NCBI GenBank assembly: GCA_012295275.1
Contig: CM022678.1
Span: 18,995,169 to 19,059,168, forward strand
Direction of reading: 5' to 3'
DNA length: 64,000 nucleotides
Origin: Chrysomallon squamiferum
Taxonomy: Eukaryota; Mollusca; Gastropoda; Neomphalida; Peltospiridae
Of this stretch, positions 21,952 through 34,692 are shown piece after piece. The position numbers and the translations under genes are program-made. The notes under the pieces are model-generated. The model saw only the letters and a program-made list of their open reading frames with translations, had not been told where the DNA came from and ran no database searches. How positions within the stretch are numbered: the first letter of the stretch is position 1; every line of letters begins with the position of its first letter.

Positions 21952-24076
21952 CTACGGATGATGACATTTCCTTGGAAAAGAGACTGGAATCGTTTCCTCA
22001 CTCCTTTCATCTCACAGATCTCATGCTCATCACTAAACAACGTAGAGAAAAGATACTTTTAAAGTTACAACGAGAACCGGAAGAAAAGAAACAGAGTTTG
22101 ATGGAAAGAAATCGAGACGTCAATTTTATTTCCTTCATGCAGTTTTTGATAGGAGATCGAGACAAAGCAATCGAGACAAATTTGAAAGTCTGCCGTCGTG
22201 ACCCTACTAACATTGTAGCTCGTGCAAATCCTGTGCGTTTTCTGCTAAAACAGGATAAGCGTTCTGCTGAATCAGAATTAATCGAACTGGAAAATCTGAA
22301 AGGAGATTCTTATAGAATGCGTGCTGTAGCTGAAGCTGAAATTGCTTACAGCTATGCTCGGATATCACCAGCTTCTTATCCAAAGTGTGTGGAGCTGAAC
22401 AGAAAAGTAAATCAGAAATATCCAGAAGAATACGAATGGAAATTTGGAGAGGGTCTTACACTTAGACGAACTGTATCCCTTCAATGCCATTCGTTTCATC
22501 CAGGTGTCGATATCGTTGAGTTAGCTGTTAGATGCTGGAAAATGCTAGAAGAAGTCGGCAGTAAGGGTTCAGAACCGTTTAATGCGATGGCGTATGCTGA
22601 GCTCGGGGAATTCGCGACTCGGTTTGAATTAAGAAACACACCATTTGATGATGAAATTGTGGTAGAAAGGTTTAAGCAACAAACAACACTGCTTTCGTGC
22701 GAGGAATATTTCCAGAAAGCTCTTGATTTAGACAAGCAGGACCCTTTTGTACTTGCAAGCTGCGGTAAGCATTTCTTGAACAAAAACCAACTGGATGACG
22801 CTCAGACACTGTTAGAAGAGTCATTCAGGATTCGGCCAACAGGCAATGCTTTTCATCAGTTGGGAAAAGTTCTGCTGAGAAAAGCGAAAAATAAAAGCAA
22901 CTCGAGAACATTTCAGCGCGCGATTAAGTATCTAAAACAGTCCGTTGATATAACACACGGCGATAATTACAGTGCTATACTTGACTTGGCTTCTGCTTAC
23001 ATGAATAGAAAATGTTACGAAGACGCTGAAGAGGTCCTAAACGATAAAATACAAAGAGATGAAATTGAAACCAGTCCGTTCGATCGAATTGCTGCGTTGA
23101 AGAAAATGGGTATTATTTGTTTTGAAAAAGGTAAAAGTCCATTACTTTCTCCAGATGAACAGGCACAGCTGAGAAAAGAAGATATAAACTATAAAATTCT
23201 TGCTATAGAAGTTTCTGCGATCGAGGTGCTGTATAAATATCGCACTCATTTCAGAACTGTAACTGATTTGCTGAACCAAACGGATGTCCACGTGGACTAC
23301 AAATACCGCGGCAAGTTAAAGATGTTTACTGTATGATCAGTGAATTCGCACCTTCTCTTCCGATTTATGAGAAGATTCAGAACCTAAATCTGGGATCCGA
23401 GGACTGGATTGGAATTACAGAGGAATATCTCAATCGACAACAATACGAAAAGGCCAGACTTTGTGTAAGTCTGCTGCAGGGTACACAACAAGCTGATGAC
23501 ATTTTTTCTTCTCTCGTCAATCGAGTTTACCTTAAAACAGCAGAGCAGATCTTATCTAGAGGCGAGTCACCGAGTAGAGCTTGGTCTTGTTTCAGAAGGA
23601 TTTTTGCGTTTTTTTACAAAACGAAGAAAGAAGATGAAATAAATGCTGCTGATATCATGATTCTCCACGACAAAGACGACTATAAAATATCTGAGATTTC
23701 AAAGAAAATTCAGGAAATTCTGAAATACTATACAGGTCTTGAAGTCACTAGGAATGATGAACTTGCCTTTGAAGGAATGGATGATATCTCTTTTTACAAA
23801 AGACTGATGCCTCTTATTCGATGTGTTGTTGTAGTGGTAAATTCCGATACACCAAAAACACACTGCAAATAGTTAATTGATTTGACAATAGCAACTGCTT
23901 CCAACAATGAGAAGATGATGATTGTATGCTTGAAATCAGGAGAGCCTCACCAAGTCACTGAACTGAATAATTTCAAAACAGGAAAAACTAAACCAGACGA
24001 AGCAGACGACAAAGCTGCAGTGGACTGGCTGCTGGAAACTTTTCCACTTCTTGTTAATGCTGACGTCAATTTGTAA
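21952..24076 (+). pseudogene. TPR-TIR protein copy 1, broken
   Basis: Main exon after a TTTTTCAG acceptor, homologous over its whole length to intact copy 4. The TPR-rich part starts LEKRLESFPHSFHLTDLM and contains helix pairs such as FISFMQFLIGDRDKAIETNL and ASYPKCVELNRKV. A one-base deletion near 23,285 (GATGTCC where copy 4 has GATGGTCC) shifts the frame and ends it at 23,336. The correct frame resumes by 23,333. A second lesion turns a CAA/CAG codon into TAG at 23,870-23,872 inside the TIR-like domain, and the adjacent conserved Trp of THWK is Cys. Coding similarity then runs to TAA at 24,074-24,076. Two lesions in the same copy make a pseudogene most likely; the frameshift alone could be an assembly error. 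Confidence 0.8.
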
Positions 24077-24353
24077 ATGTGGTCATTTACTGATCTTAAC
24101 AATAATTTGAATTGAACTGCATGGATTGTTCGACATTCTTAATCAAAGTACTACTACTACTACTACTATTACTATTACTACTACTACAAGAACAACAACA
24201 AAAACAATACTAAGAACAACAACAAAAATAATAATAATAATAATAATACTCACATGAAGATGATCGGCAACAAAAGCAGTTATGCTAATAATTATATTCT
24301 ACAAAATGTTTGGGCTGCAAATGTTTTGGGTTACTGAATTTTTTCAGTTTTAA

Positions 24354-24356
<3 letters not shown>

Positions 24357-24408
<52 letters not shown>
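24357..24408. repeat. (TA)n microsatellite
   Basis: About 26 uninterrupted TA units in the 3' flank of copy 1. Confidence 0.9.
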
Positions 24409-24409
<1 letters not shown>

Positions 24410-24703
24410 GTATATATATTGACACATATACGGTCTACAAATTTTAATATATTTTTATAACGTTATTGTAAAAACGATATTTGTGTAATCTAAATATGTA
24501 ACGTTCATCATGGCTTATTTTGAAATGAAATTTATGTTTTAATCTGTCTGTCTATATCTATATACAAAGCATGGCTTATTTAAAATATATTTTAGAATTT
24601 TAACTGTTTTAATATAATATGATATAATTATATATGAATTTTTGATGTATCTTTGTGAATGTTTCTATATCTTTATATTGAGCGTTCGAATTATGCTGTT
24701 TTG

Positions 24704-24709
24704 AATAAA
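24704..24709 (+). terminator. poly(A) signal, copy 1
   Basis: AATAAA within TTGAATAAAATG, about 630 bases past the stop. Copies 2 and 3 carry the same TTGAATAAAATG context (31,532 and 38,838), followed by a shared CTGTTTTTATTGTTTTGT-like downstream element. Confidence 0.6.
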
Positions 24710-27168
24710 ATGGTGTTTTGATTTAAAGTATCCTTTTTCTGTTTTTATTGTTTTGTCTATAATAATAATAATAATAATTTTTACCTTTTCAACAACAACA
24801 ACAACAACAACAACAATAATAATATTAATAAATTATAATAATAATTGTAATTATAATTATAAAGTTAAAACGAAGAAGAAATAGAAAACAACAACAATAA
24901 AATTGACACCAACAAAGACAAGAACGGAAACAAAAACAATAAAATGTAAGACAATTACTACCAGTATATGATTGACCTGAACAACAGGAAACATAATAAA
25001 TTGAAAATGAATTGAATTTAAATTTGAACGTTTCATTTTTTTCATATATAAATTCGTTTCTAATTTGGTGTATAGAAACTATATGAAGGACTAAAAGACT
25101 ATTGCTGCTACTGCTATTTCTTCTATCACTACTCTTCTTATTAACAGTACTGCAGCTGTAACTATTTCTACTACTACTACTAATCGTAACAATGGTTATT
25201 AAGTAAACACATGAATATCGTGATTTGTTAAGTTTACTATCCAGTCCACTTTCAAATCCGGATGATCAGAAAAAAAAAAAAAATACAAATAAAGAAAACG
25301 AAAATATATAAATGAACAAATCTAAATAACGGCAGTACTGATGCAATGAATGAACAATTAATATATTTTAGATAGACGTTTTTTTTGTTTTTTTTATTTT
25401 CACTTTTCTTTTGCATTATGGTCTTTCGAATTTTATAGACAGGAATGCTACATTAAAAAACGAACAAAAAACAAAAATTAATAAAAAAGAGGAAGAAAGA
25501 ATGAAATACTGAAAAATGAGGAATGGTTTGATGGAGTTAATTTGAAAATATATTAGACTTTCGGATTCATTCATTCAGTCTTCCATTTATTCATATATTA
25601 AGCTAGTCGTTTATGTTTTCATTAATTCGTTTATTCATTCAATTATTCATTCTTTCATTTATTAATTATGTCATTCTTAAGTTGCTTTCTATGATACATT
25701 ATTTAGAAATGCAGTCAACCTCTCTTTCATGTCCTTCGTTTTATCTGCGCTCTGTTGTCAGTTTAAAAAAATAATTATTCATTTTACAACAAAACATATT
25801 TAGTATTTTAGTACCAGCTGACGTATACTGGCAAATAAACAAAGGTGTACATTGTACGTGAATACTTCAAGGTGCATAAGACTGGTTTTTATTTTCCGTT
25901 CGAGTTTAACTTGCGAGAGACTAAGTGCCACATTTAGACATAACGGGACGTAAGCAGTTAAAGGCGTGCAGGCCATGCTTCACGACAGACGAAGTATATT
26001 AAAGATGATTAGAAAATACGTTTTAAGAATGCGCATGCTATTCCTAATGTATCCGCAAAGAAAAACAAAATATATGATGGAAATGATCTCTGGAAACTGA
26101 AAGAAGCAAACAGTCGATTTCACCTCTCACGTGTTTTATTTAATTAATAATAACGAACAAACAGCCTGCCATGTTTCAGATACATTATTTATAAATATAT
26201 TTTAAGAATGCGCATCCGTTTCATAATGAACACGGAAAAGAAAATGATAACGACGAAATACTTCTGGTGGAAATGACGTCTGGAAGATGAAAGCAACAAC
26301 ATGTCGATATTACGACCCTCTGTTTTATTTTCATACTAATAACCAACAAACAGCCTGCCTCCTTTCAAGTAACTCATATCATACTTCTAAATGTGTTCAT
26401 TAACAATGATACTGCTGTAAACAAATTAAACCAATAATCTGAACGAATCTTTACCTTATTTTTCTAATTTCACGAACATTGTTATGTGTAGTTTCCTCCT
26501 TTTTAAAAAATGTTCGCTAAATAGCTAAATTTGGTAGAAACAAATATGATTATAAAGTTAACATTAAAATATTAATTTCACTCGTGACTAGGTATTATAT
26601 ATACCTACATAAAAACATTAAGCAAACTACACAACACATGAAATCAAACTTCTGCTTAGCTGATAAAGGTCAAAATTACAAAATCCGAAAGGAAGTGTGC
26701 TTTGAACGAGTAAAATACACACTTTTTCTGACACAATTTGAAATAATCAAAGTCACATATATTGTCTTCTGATCAACGGAATTTAGGATTTTATTGTATG
26801 TCGCTTTGTGATTTCAGATTGTTTAAACACGTATACCAGATAGCTAAATTTAATAACTACATACAGTTATCACTAAAATATAAATTTGATTCGTGACACA
26901 TTGTTATAAAAGGATCAAACGATACAACACATTCAACAGTCCACTTAGCACATAAGAGAGAAATCTGCGAAATTGGATGACAGATTTGCTGAGAGCCGTA
27001 AAAACTGGACAGCCTAAATATAACTGTCCTAGATGTTGAATTGAAATTATATTTGTATATATGTATTTATGTATGTATGTATGCAAGTATGTATGTGTGT
27101 AATAAAATAAAATATATAAGGTATGTATGATCTCTTTGCATGACAACAATATAAACATATTCAGGACA

Positions 27169-27209
<41 letters not shown>

Positions 27210-27589
27210 TACATACAGACACAGATATATGTGTGTGTGTGTGTGAGACTGTGTGTATGCGTATGTATGTGTATGTCTCTGTGTGTGTGTGTGTGTGTGT
27301 AAAATAATTCAAAAACAAATAAAAATAAACTTCGGAAGGCTCACTAAAAGATTGTCTCGATTTTCAAACAAATATATTTTTTAAATTAAAGTATTTTTAA
27401 TTTTAATATTTAAAGCTACATATATTGAATTCTGTGAGAAAAACCCAGTATTTTATTGTATTAGCAATTTGATAATAAAATGTGCAGGCATGATAACCTA
27501 AGAAGCAAGTACATATTATAAGGAAGTGTTGTCGTGAACGTGTTTATACTGTTGTCAGGAGACGAGGTCATACACACCTTATATAGATT
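24710..27589. other. intergenic between TPR-TIR copies 1 and 2
   Basis: No gene seen. It holds scattered AAC/AAT microsatellites, ATTCATTC-rich DNA (25,560-25,680), a dispersed repeat at 25,790-26,400, and (CA)n/(GT)n and GTAT tracts at 27,060-27,300. Pieces at 26,460-27,020 resemble the upstream part of the promoter cassettes (CTAATTTCACGAA, GTTCGCTAAATAGCTAAAT, ATTAAAATAT). They suggest old promoter-block duplicates without an attached gene. Confidence 0.45.
25790..26400. repeat. dispersed repeat family member
   Basis: 25,790-26,000 (ACATATTTAGTATTTTAGTACC, GGCAAATAAACAAAGGTGTA, CATTTAGACATAACGGGACG) recurs at 33,780-33,990, 62,100-62,330 and 63,300-63,500. The following part (GATCTCTGGAAACTGAAAG, AACAAACAGCCTGCC) recurs at 62,410-62,560. 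It has no terminal repeats or coding capacity that I can see. It may simply be ancient flank of the duplicated TPR gene rather than a transposon. Confidence 0.5.
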
Positions 27590-27730
27590 GTTTATCTACT
27601 CTTACTGTGTTGACTGTTCTAATTTCAATAAGGAACGTAGACACCTGAGTTATATTACTTTGAAAAACTAAAGCTATCATATTTTTTGACTGTTGGTTTG
27701 AGAGTAAAGAACATCCAGCGAGAATGTGTA
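27590..27730 (+). promoter_or_regulatory. TPR-TIR promoter cassette P4
   Basis: Second cassette subtype: TCTAATTTCAATAAGGAACGTAG, ACACCTGAGTTATATTAC (TATA-like), TTTTTTGACTGTTGGTTTGAGAG, AACATCCAGCGAGAATGT, and a perfect GTAAGTTT donor near 27,728. Like P5, its exon ends in ATGT. Confidence 0.5.
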
Positions 27731-28162
27731 AGTTTCATTTAGAATATATTATTACCAGAGGAGCGATTTTTTTAAATTTGTTTTTCAATAACTTTAAACA
27801 AGAATAAATAAATAAATCAAGTTTTACCGATATATTAGACAAAAGTTTGTTTATTATTATAATTATTATTTTTTATTATTTAATTTTTTTAAATTTGAAG
27901 GTCATTTCTAATTCTATACTGAATATCGTCTACGCTAAACATGCTAAACACTACACAGCTTTGATTCCTGTCATCCAATTTCACAAACATGTTTTTGTTT
28001 CTATGCTGTTAAAAATAATAATAAAACAATCTCTCCTTTTACTAGTATTTTTTTTCTTTTTTTTTTCATTATTCTTATTCATCGCTTTTCCAAGTAGGTG
28101 GTTTGAAACAATAATACTAATAATAAAAACAACAACAATAATAATACTACTACTACTACTAC

Positions 28163-28199
<37 letters not shown>

Positions 28200-28489
28200 G
28201 ATGACAGCAAGTAAAAAGTAAATTAGGAAGGCCTCACGATCAGACTGATCTCGATTTTCACACAAAATATATTTGTTTAAATTTAATATTTTTAATTTTA
28301 ATATTTAAAGCTACTTATCGAGTTCTGTCAGAAAACCTCCAATATAGAATTAGTAATTTGATAGTAAAATGGACTATGACCGGGCATGATAACTTACAGA
28401 GCACGTAGACATGATAAGGAGGTGTTGTCGTGAATGTGTTTATATTGTTGTCATGCGACGCGGTTATACATACCTTATAGAGATAGTTT

Positions 28490-28623
28490 ATCTACATTTT
28501 CTGGGTAGACTGTTTGAATTTCAACGAGGAAAGCAGTCACCTGATTTATATAGCATTGAAAAAATAGAGCTATCGTAGTTTTCGACTGTTCGTTTGAGCT
28601 TAAGGACCATCAACTGAGAATGT
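28490..28623 (+). promoter_or_regulatory. TPR-TIR promoter/first exon cassette P5, supplies the copy 2 start
   Basis: GAATTTCAACGAGGAAAGCAG, ACACCTGATTTATATAG-like TATA (about 28,545), then GTTCGTTTGAG and an exon ending ATGT at 28,620-28,623, followed by donor GTAAGTTT. Joining this to the acceptor at 28,858-28,859 gives ATG TCT ACG GAT GAG GAC, exactly in frame with copy 2. Confidence 0.65.
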
Positions 28624-30981
28624 GTAAGTTTGATTTAAAATCTGTTATTACGATAAGGAGATATTTTTTGTTTTTATTTTTTTTCAATAACTTTAAGTAA
28701 TACGTTTTAGTAACTACATTTTTTTTTCGCCGACATTTCTTCAGTAACATGCAATTACTTATATTTTATAAGAAAAATCGAACTTCATATTTTTAGAAAG
28801 AATATTTTTCTCGGTGAACTTTCCTTCACCAACTTAACAACTAACATTTTATTTTTCAGCTACGGATGAGGACATTTCCTTCGAAAAGAGATTGGAATCG
28901 TTTCCTCACACCTTTCATCTTACAGATCTTATGTTCTGTTCAAAACGGCTTAGAGAAAAATTACTTGAAAAGTTTCAAGGAAAACCGAAAGAAGAGAAAT
29001 CGGGTGACATGGAAGAATGTGAAAATGAAAAGATAAGTTACAATCGCACCAACAATTTTGTCTCCTTCCTGCTGTTTGTGCTAGGAGATCGAGACAAGGC
29101 AATCGAGATAAATTTAAAAGTCTGTCGTCGAGATCCTACTAACATTGTAGCTCGTACAAACCGTGTGCGTTTTCTGTTAAAACAGGATAAGCGTTCTGCT
29201 GAATCAGAATTAATTGAACTGGAAAACCTGAAGGGAGACTTTGACAGAATGCGTGCTGTAGCTGAAGCTGAACTTGCCTATTGCTACTCTGAACTAACAC
29301 CAGCTTCTTATCCAAAGGCTCTGAAGCTGTACAGAAAATTAAATGAGAATTATACTGAAGAATACGAGTGGAAATTTGGTGAGGGTCTAACTCTTAGACG
29401 AATTCTGTCCCCTCAAAGCTATTCAATTCAGTCAGGTATCGATGTGGTAGAATACGCTGTTAGATGCTATGAGCTGCTAGACGAAGTCGTCAGGAAGGGA
29501 CCTGAACCTCTGAATGCGATGGCGTATGCAGAGCTTTTGGAATTAGCCAAGCGGCTTGAATCAAAAACAACACCATTTGAAGAGGAAAATGTTGTGGAAA
29601 GAATTAAGCAACAAACAAATCTGCTTTCGTGTGAGAAATATTTCCAGACAGCTCTTGAATTAGACAACAACAGCAGTTTCGTACGGAAAAGGTTAGGCAA
29701 ATATTTACTAAATGAAAATCAAAAGGATGAGGCTGAGACAATGTTAGAACAGTCAGTCAGTCGTAATCCGACAGGAAAAGATTTCCATCACCTGGGAAAG
29801 GTTCTGCTGAAAAAAGCGATAAAACAAAACAACAGCGAAACACTTGAGCGTGCGATTGAAAATCTAAAACAGGCCGTTGAAATGTCACACGGGGAAAATT
29901 ACCCTGCAGCGCTTGACTTGGCTTCTGCTTACCTGAGACAAAACAGCTTCGAAGATGCCGAAAAGGTCTTAAAAGATATAATAGAAAGAGCTGAAAGTGA
30001 TACCAATCCGTTCTGTTATATTAATGCTTTGAAAATGAAGAGTAGTATCTGTTGTGAGAAAAATTGGAGACTGAGGGAAGAGGAATTAAACTACAAAATT
30101 CTTGCTATAGAAGCTTCTGCCTCAGAAGTGCTCTACAAATATCACACTCATTTTAGAACGGTGACAGATTTGCTGAACCAAATGGATGGTCCACGTGGTG
30201 TACAAATACCGTGGCAAGTTAAAAATGTCTACTGTATGATCAGTGAATTCGCCCGTTCTCTTCCGATTTATGAGAAGATTCAAAACCGTAATCTGGGATC
30301 ACAAGACTGGATTGCAATTACAGAGGAATATCTCCACCAAGAAAAAAATACGAAAATGCCAGACTGTGTGTAAGTCTGCTGATGGGTACGCAACAAGCTG
30401 ATTATATTCCTTTTCCTCTCGTCAGTCGAATTTATCTGAAAACAGCAGAGCACATGTTATCAAGAGGCCTGTCACCGAGTAAAGTTTCGCGATGTTTCAG
30501 AAGGATTTTTACGTTATACTACAAAACGAAGAAAGAAGATGAAATAAACGGTGCTGATATCATGATTATCCATGACAAAGACGATTGTAACTCGTCTGAG
30601 ATTTCAGTGAAGATTCAGAAAATTCTGGAAGACTATACAGGTCTTGAAGTCACGAGGAATGATGAACTTGCCTTTGAAGGAATGGATGATATCTCTTTTT
30701 ATGAACAACTGATGCCTCTTATTCGCTGCATTGTTGTAGTTGTTAATTCGGATACCCCAAACACACACTGGAAACAGGTGATTGATTTGGCAATAGCAAC
30801 TGCTACGAAAAATGAGAAGATGATGATTGTATGCTTGAAATCAGGAGAGACTCACCAAGTCACTGAACTCAATGATTTCAAAACAGGAAAAACTCCACCA
30901 GACGAAGCAGACGACAAAGCTGCTGTGGACTGGCTGCTGGAAACTTTTCCACTTCTTGTTAATGCTGACGTCAATTTGTAA
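28620..30981 (+). pseudogene. TPR-TIR protein copy 2, one frameshift (truncated gene or pseudogene)
   Basis: A two-exon model fits: ATGT at 28,620-28,623, intron 28,624-28,859, then one large exon from 28,860. The small 68-base exon of the other copies is missing from the intron. The frame runs through the TPR region (LESFPHTFHLTDLM; FVSFLLFVLGDRDKAIEINL; YPKALKLYRKLNENY) to a TAA at 30,371-30,373. The cause is an A-run near 30,342-30,348 that is two bases longer than in copy 3. The TIR-like domain is open in the next frame from about 30,382 to the stop at 30,979-30,981 (ADIMIIHDKDD; FYEQLMPLIRCIVVVVNSD; THWKQ; AVDWLLETFPLL). As it stands the gene would make about 504 residues of TPR without the TIR-like part, resembling a plain IFIT. 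A homopolymer error in the assembly is an alternative. Confidence 0.8.
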
Positions 30982-31772
30982 ATTTGAAAATTTACAGATC
31001 TTAACAATAATTTGAATTGAACTTTATGGATTGTTCAAGTTTATTAATCGAAATAATTGTAATAATAATAATAATCACATGAAGATTAACAACAATAACA
31101 ATTATGCTAATAATTATATTTATATTCGGATTTCTTTTCGAAAATGCTTGAACTGGAAATGTTTTTGATTACTGATTTTTTTTAGTTTTAAGAACATGAA
31201 ACGAAGGTAGGAAAATACGATGCCTTTTAAAAACCTAAATACTTATATAGGTGTCCTACAAATATATATATATAGCTTAACATTTTTATCTACGTATACA
31301 GGTTGTACAGACGATCTAGTTATATTAATATATTTTTCAATAACTTTATGGTTGAAATGAAATTTGTGTTATCTAAATTGTAATATAAGAATCATGGCTT
31401 ATTTGTAATATAGAATCAATAGAATCAATAATAGAAAATAATATAATATAATATAATATTACATAACATAATATAATATATGTTTTTGTGTATCTGTCTG
31501 TCTATATCTATATATAAAGTTATTATGCTTGAATAAAATGCTGATTTAGAAAATCGTTTTCTGTTTTTATTGTTTTGTGTGTAATTGTGACTCCAGGTTA
31601 GCGAATTGTGTTAATGACAACATCTTTGTATGTGAATAGTTTTTGGTAATTTTGTAATTTAGAGTTGGAAGAGTTAGAAGTCTTATTTTTATGTAAATAG
31701 CTTTGTGTGAGGTTACTGTCGTCATGTGAAATGTCTACACCAACCTTTTGACCTTTTGAGCTTCAAGTGTTT

Positions 31773-31833
<61 letters not shown>

Positions 31834-32339
31834 GTAATAATAGCAATAATAATATAACGAACGAGAAATAGAAAACAACAACAATAAAATTGACAGCAAC
31901 AAGGACAAGAACGGCAACAAGAACAATAAAATGTAAGACAGTTACTACCATTATATACTGGAATGAACAAAGGAAGAATAATAAGGTGGAAATGCATTTA
32001 ATTTAAAGCTTTTTTCATATTTAAATTTCATTCTAAATAATAATTATAAGAATAATAATAATAATAATAAAAGCATTAACAATAACAATAACAATAACAA
32101 CAAAATTAAAATATATTATTAAAGAAATATAAAACTTAAGAAAAAACTAATAATAGAAATAGAAATATCTCACGATCAGACTGATCTGGAAAAACCCAGT
32201 ATTTTATTGTTTTAGCAATTTGATTATAAAATGTGCGGGCATGATAACCTAAGAAGCAAGTACATATTATAAGGAGGTGTTGTCGTGAATGTGTTTATAC
32301 TGTTGTCAGGAGAAGAGGTCATACACACCTTACATAGAT
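30982..32339. other. 3' flank of copy 2 and spacer
   Basis: No further gene. 31,540-31,740 (CGTTTTCTG, CAGGTTAGCGAATTGTGTTAATGA) matches 38,860-39,060 after copy 3. Contains (AAT)n at 31,775-31,832. 32,165-32,400 repeats the block that precedes P4 and P5. Confidence 0.6.
31532..31537 (+). terminator. poly(A) signal, copy 2
   Basis: AATAAA in TTGAATAAAATGCTGATT, about 550 bases after the stop; the same context is found after copy 3. Confidence 0.6.
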
Positions 32340-32410
32340 TGTTTATCTACTCTTACTGTGTTGACTGTTCTAATTTCAATAAGGAAAGAAGACACCTGAT
32401 TTATATTTAA
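32340..32410 (+). promoter_or_regulatory. truncated promoter cassette P6
   Basis: Matches P4 (TTACTGTGTTGACTGTTC, AATTTCAATAAGGAAAG, AAGACACCTGATTTATAT) and then breaks off before the first exon and donor. It lies upstream of the TPR relic at 32,930, so it looks like the remains of a fifth gene. Confidence 0.5.
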
Positions 32411-32798
32411 GTGCGCTATGTTTGCGTCACGTAGGCTGATAAATGTAAAGAAGGGTACGGAGCTGTTGAGAATATCTGGATACAAACTATACAAACTTTA
32501 TTTATTTATTTATTTATTATTCATTTTTGTTAGTGGAAAAAAAAATATATCCTTTTCTTCTTATTAGTTTTTATTTTTTTATTTTTTATAAATGGCTTTT
32601 GCAAACGTAAGGTGTCAAATAATAATAATAATAATAATAATAATAAGAAGAAGAAGAAGAAGAAGAAGAAGAAAAACTAATGACTCAGAGCAGACAGATT
32701 TTTGTTAGGCCTAGAGAAATGTACAATTGAGCCGTAACATAGAAACTGAGATCTACACAGAAAAAACAAAACTACAGACACACAGACACATTTATATA

Positions 32799-32918
<120 letters not shown>

Positions 32919-32929
32919 GATACTTTTTG

Positions 32930-33310
32930 TACATTGTAGCTCGTGCAAACCGTGTGGGTTTTCTGCAGAAAGAGGACGACCGTTCTGCTGAATCAGAATT
33001 AATCGAACTGGAAAACCTGGAGGGAGAACTGGACAGAATGCGTGCTGTAGCTGAAGCTGAACTTGGTTACTGCTACGATAAATTATCAACGGCTTCTTAT
33101 CCAAAGGCTCTCGAGCTGCACAGAAAAGTAAATGAAAAATATCCAGAAGAACACTAATGAAAATTTGAAGAAGGTCTAACAGTTAGACGATCTCTGTCCC
33201 TTCAAAGCTATTCGTTTCAGTCACGTACCGATATCGTTGAATTCGCTGTTAGATGCTAAGAACTGCTACAGGAAGTCGGCAGTAAGGGACCAGAACCATT
33301 AAATACCATC
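32930..33310 (+). pseudogene. TPR-TIR relic, N-terminal fragment
   Basis: Begins in mid-gene at [22 protein letters not shown] and covers about 120 codons of the first TPRs (ELDRMRAVAEAELGYCYDKL; ASYPKALELHRKVNEKYPEE). Stops TAA/TGA follow at about 33,154 and TAA inside TTAGATGCTAAG. Homology ends after GGACCAGAACCATTAAATACC. No first exon or TIR-like part remains. A more decayed duplicate with the same breakpoints is at 62,600-62,830. Confidence 0.8.
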
Positions 33311-34370
33311 GCTCATTCCGGGCTTGGGTCATTCTTATGTAATTTTATATCGTATCATTTAACTGAGCGATAGTGACTGGCAGAAATTGCAGCACTAACA
33401 TTTAGTAAAAAGAATAAATAAATAAATAATAATAATAATATAATAAAATAAAATAAATAAACAAGCAAACAAAAAAAAATAATAAAAAAAAAATCAAACA
33501 AATCCAAAAAAATCAGTTAGGTGATCGTAGATTCTAAATAGACTGCCTAACCAATCAGACACGACTATTTTCCATGGTGATCACGTGACAACGATAATGC
33601 AGCAGCCTGGTCACTCGACACTCAGGTCAACTCGACATGTCGATAATAAAATGACTCCATAAAGACAAGACTGGTCCGCCTCAGTGAAAACAAAGGAAGT
33701 AAGACTTTATCAAGTTAAATAAGTAAACACAGATAAGACAAGAAATAAATTATGAATTTCTTTACTAGCGTGTTTGAGTTCATTTGACAATAAAACATAT
33801 TTAGAATTTTAATACCGTGCGACATATACTGGCAAATAAACAAAGGTGTACAATGTACGTGCATCGTTCATTGTGGATTCGTCTGGAATTTAACTTTTGG
33901 GAGAATCATTGCTGCGTTTAGACGTATCTGGACCTAAGCAGTTAAGGTCTTGAAAGTCATCGTTGATGTGAAATGAAATACATCTTGATAACGATAACAC
34001 TTGTTACGGAGAGATGGGTGGACCTTTAGTTTGGATTCAATAAAAAAACACACACAAAAAAACTTTCAGTTTATACAAGTACAGAGAAACATCCAGTGTT
34101 TATCTTATTCTTTTCCTAACTGCACGAAAATTAGTCATATGTACTTTCAGTTTGTTTTATCACGTTCGCGAAACAGCTAAATCTAATAAGCATATAAAGT
34201 TACCATTAAACTATAAATGTACATGGTCAGTGCATTGATATGCACTATTATAGAAACGTTCAAACGAAAAAACACATTCAAAATTATGCTTGGGATATAA
34301 AAAAGAAATTTACAAAATTGGATCCTAACGTTTGTTGAAACCAGTACAAATTGGATGGCATTAATAATAA

Positions 34371-34420
<50 letters not shown>

Positions 34421-34544
34421 TGAAGATAAAGTATAAAGCACATAGATATAACAAGGAGGTGTGGCCATGAATGTGTTTAGATTGTTGTCATGCCGCAACT
34501 TCGTAATATTACCTTATTAGGTGACATCCCTTATGTAGCTTTCA
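33311..34544. other. flank of the relic, duplicated at 62.83-63.9 kb
   Basis: Non-coding. Includes GACACGACTATTTTCCATGG and a CACGTGAC E-box at about 33,583-33,590, a dispersed repeat at 33,780-33,990, and (AAT)n at 34,363-34,419. The same order recurs at 62,830-63,870 with few changes. Confidence 0.7.
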
Positions 34545-34692
34545 CATCGACTATCTTGTTTTATTGTACCGATTCTTGGAATTTCAAGAAGGAAAGTAGA
34601 CACCTGATTACATATATATATATATGTATGAAAAGGTGAAGCTATCATAGTTTTTGACTGTTCGTTTGAGAGTAAGGAACATCCAGCGATAA
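34545..34692 (+). promoter_or_regulatory. TPR-TIR promoter/first-exon cassette P7 (copy 3)
   Basis: GATTCTTGGAATTTCAAGAAGG, AAAGTAGACACCTGATTAC, TA-rich TATA region at 34,612-34,626, GACTGTTCGTTTGAGAGTAAGG, AACATCCAGCGATAACGT and donor GTAAGTTTGATTTAG. The first exon has no ATG; copy 3 supplies it in the next exon. Confidence 0.6.

Noticed and set aside
25560-25680. ATTCATTC/TTCATT-rich stretch as a possible matrix attachment or origin
   Set aside because: Simple AT-rich drift with no further support; the same kind of sequence is at 40,200-40,330.
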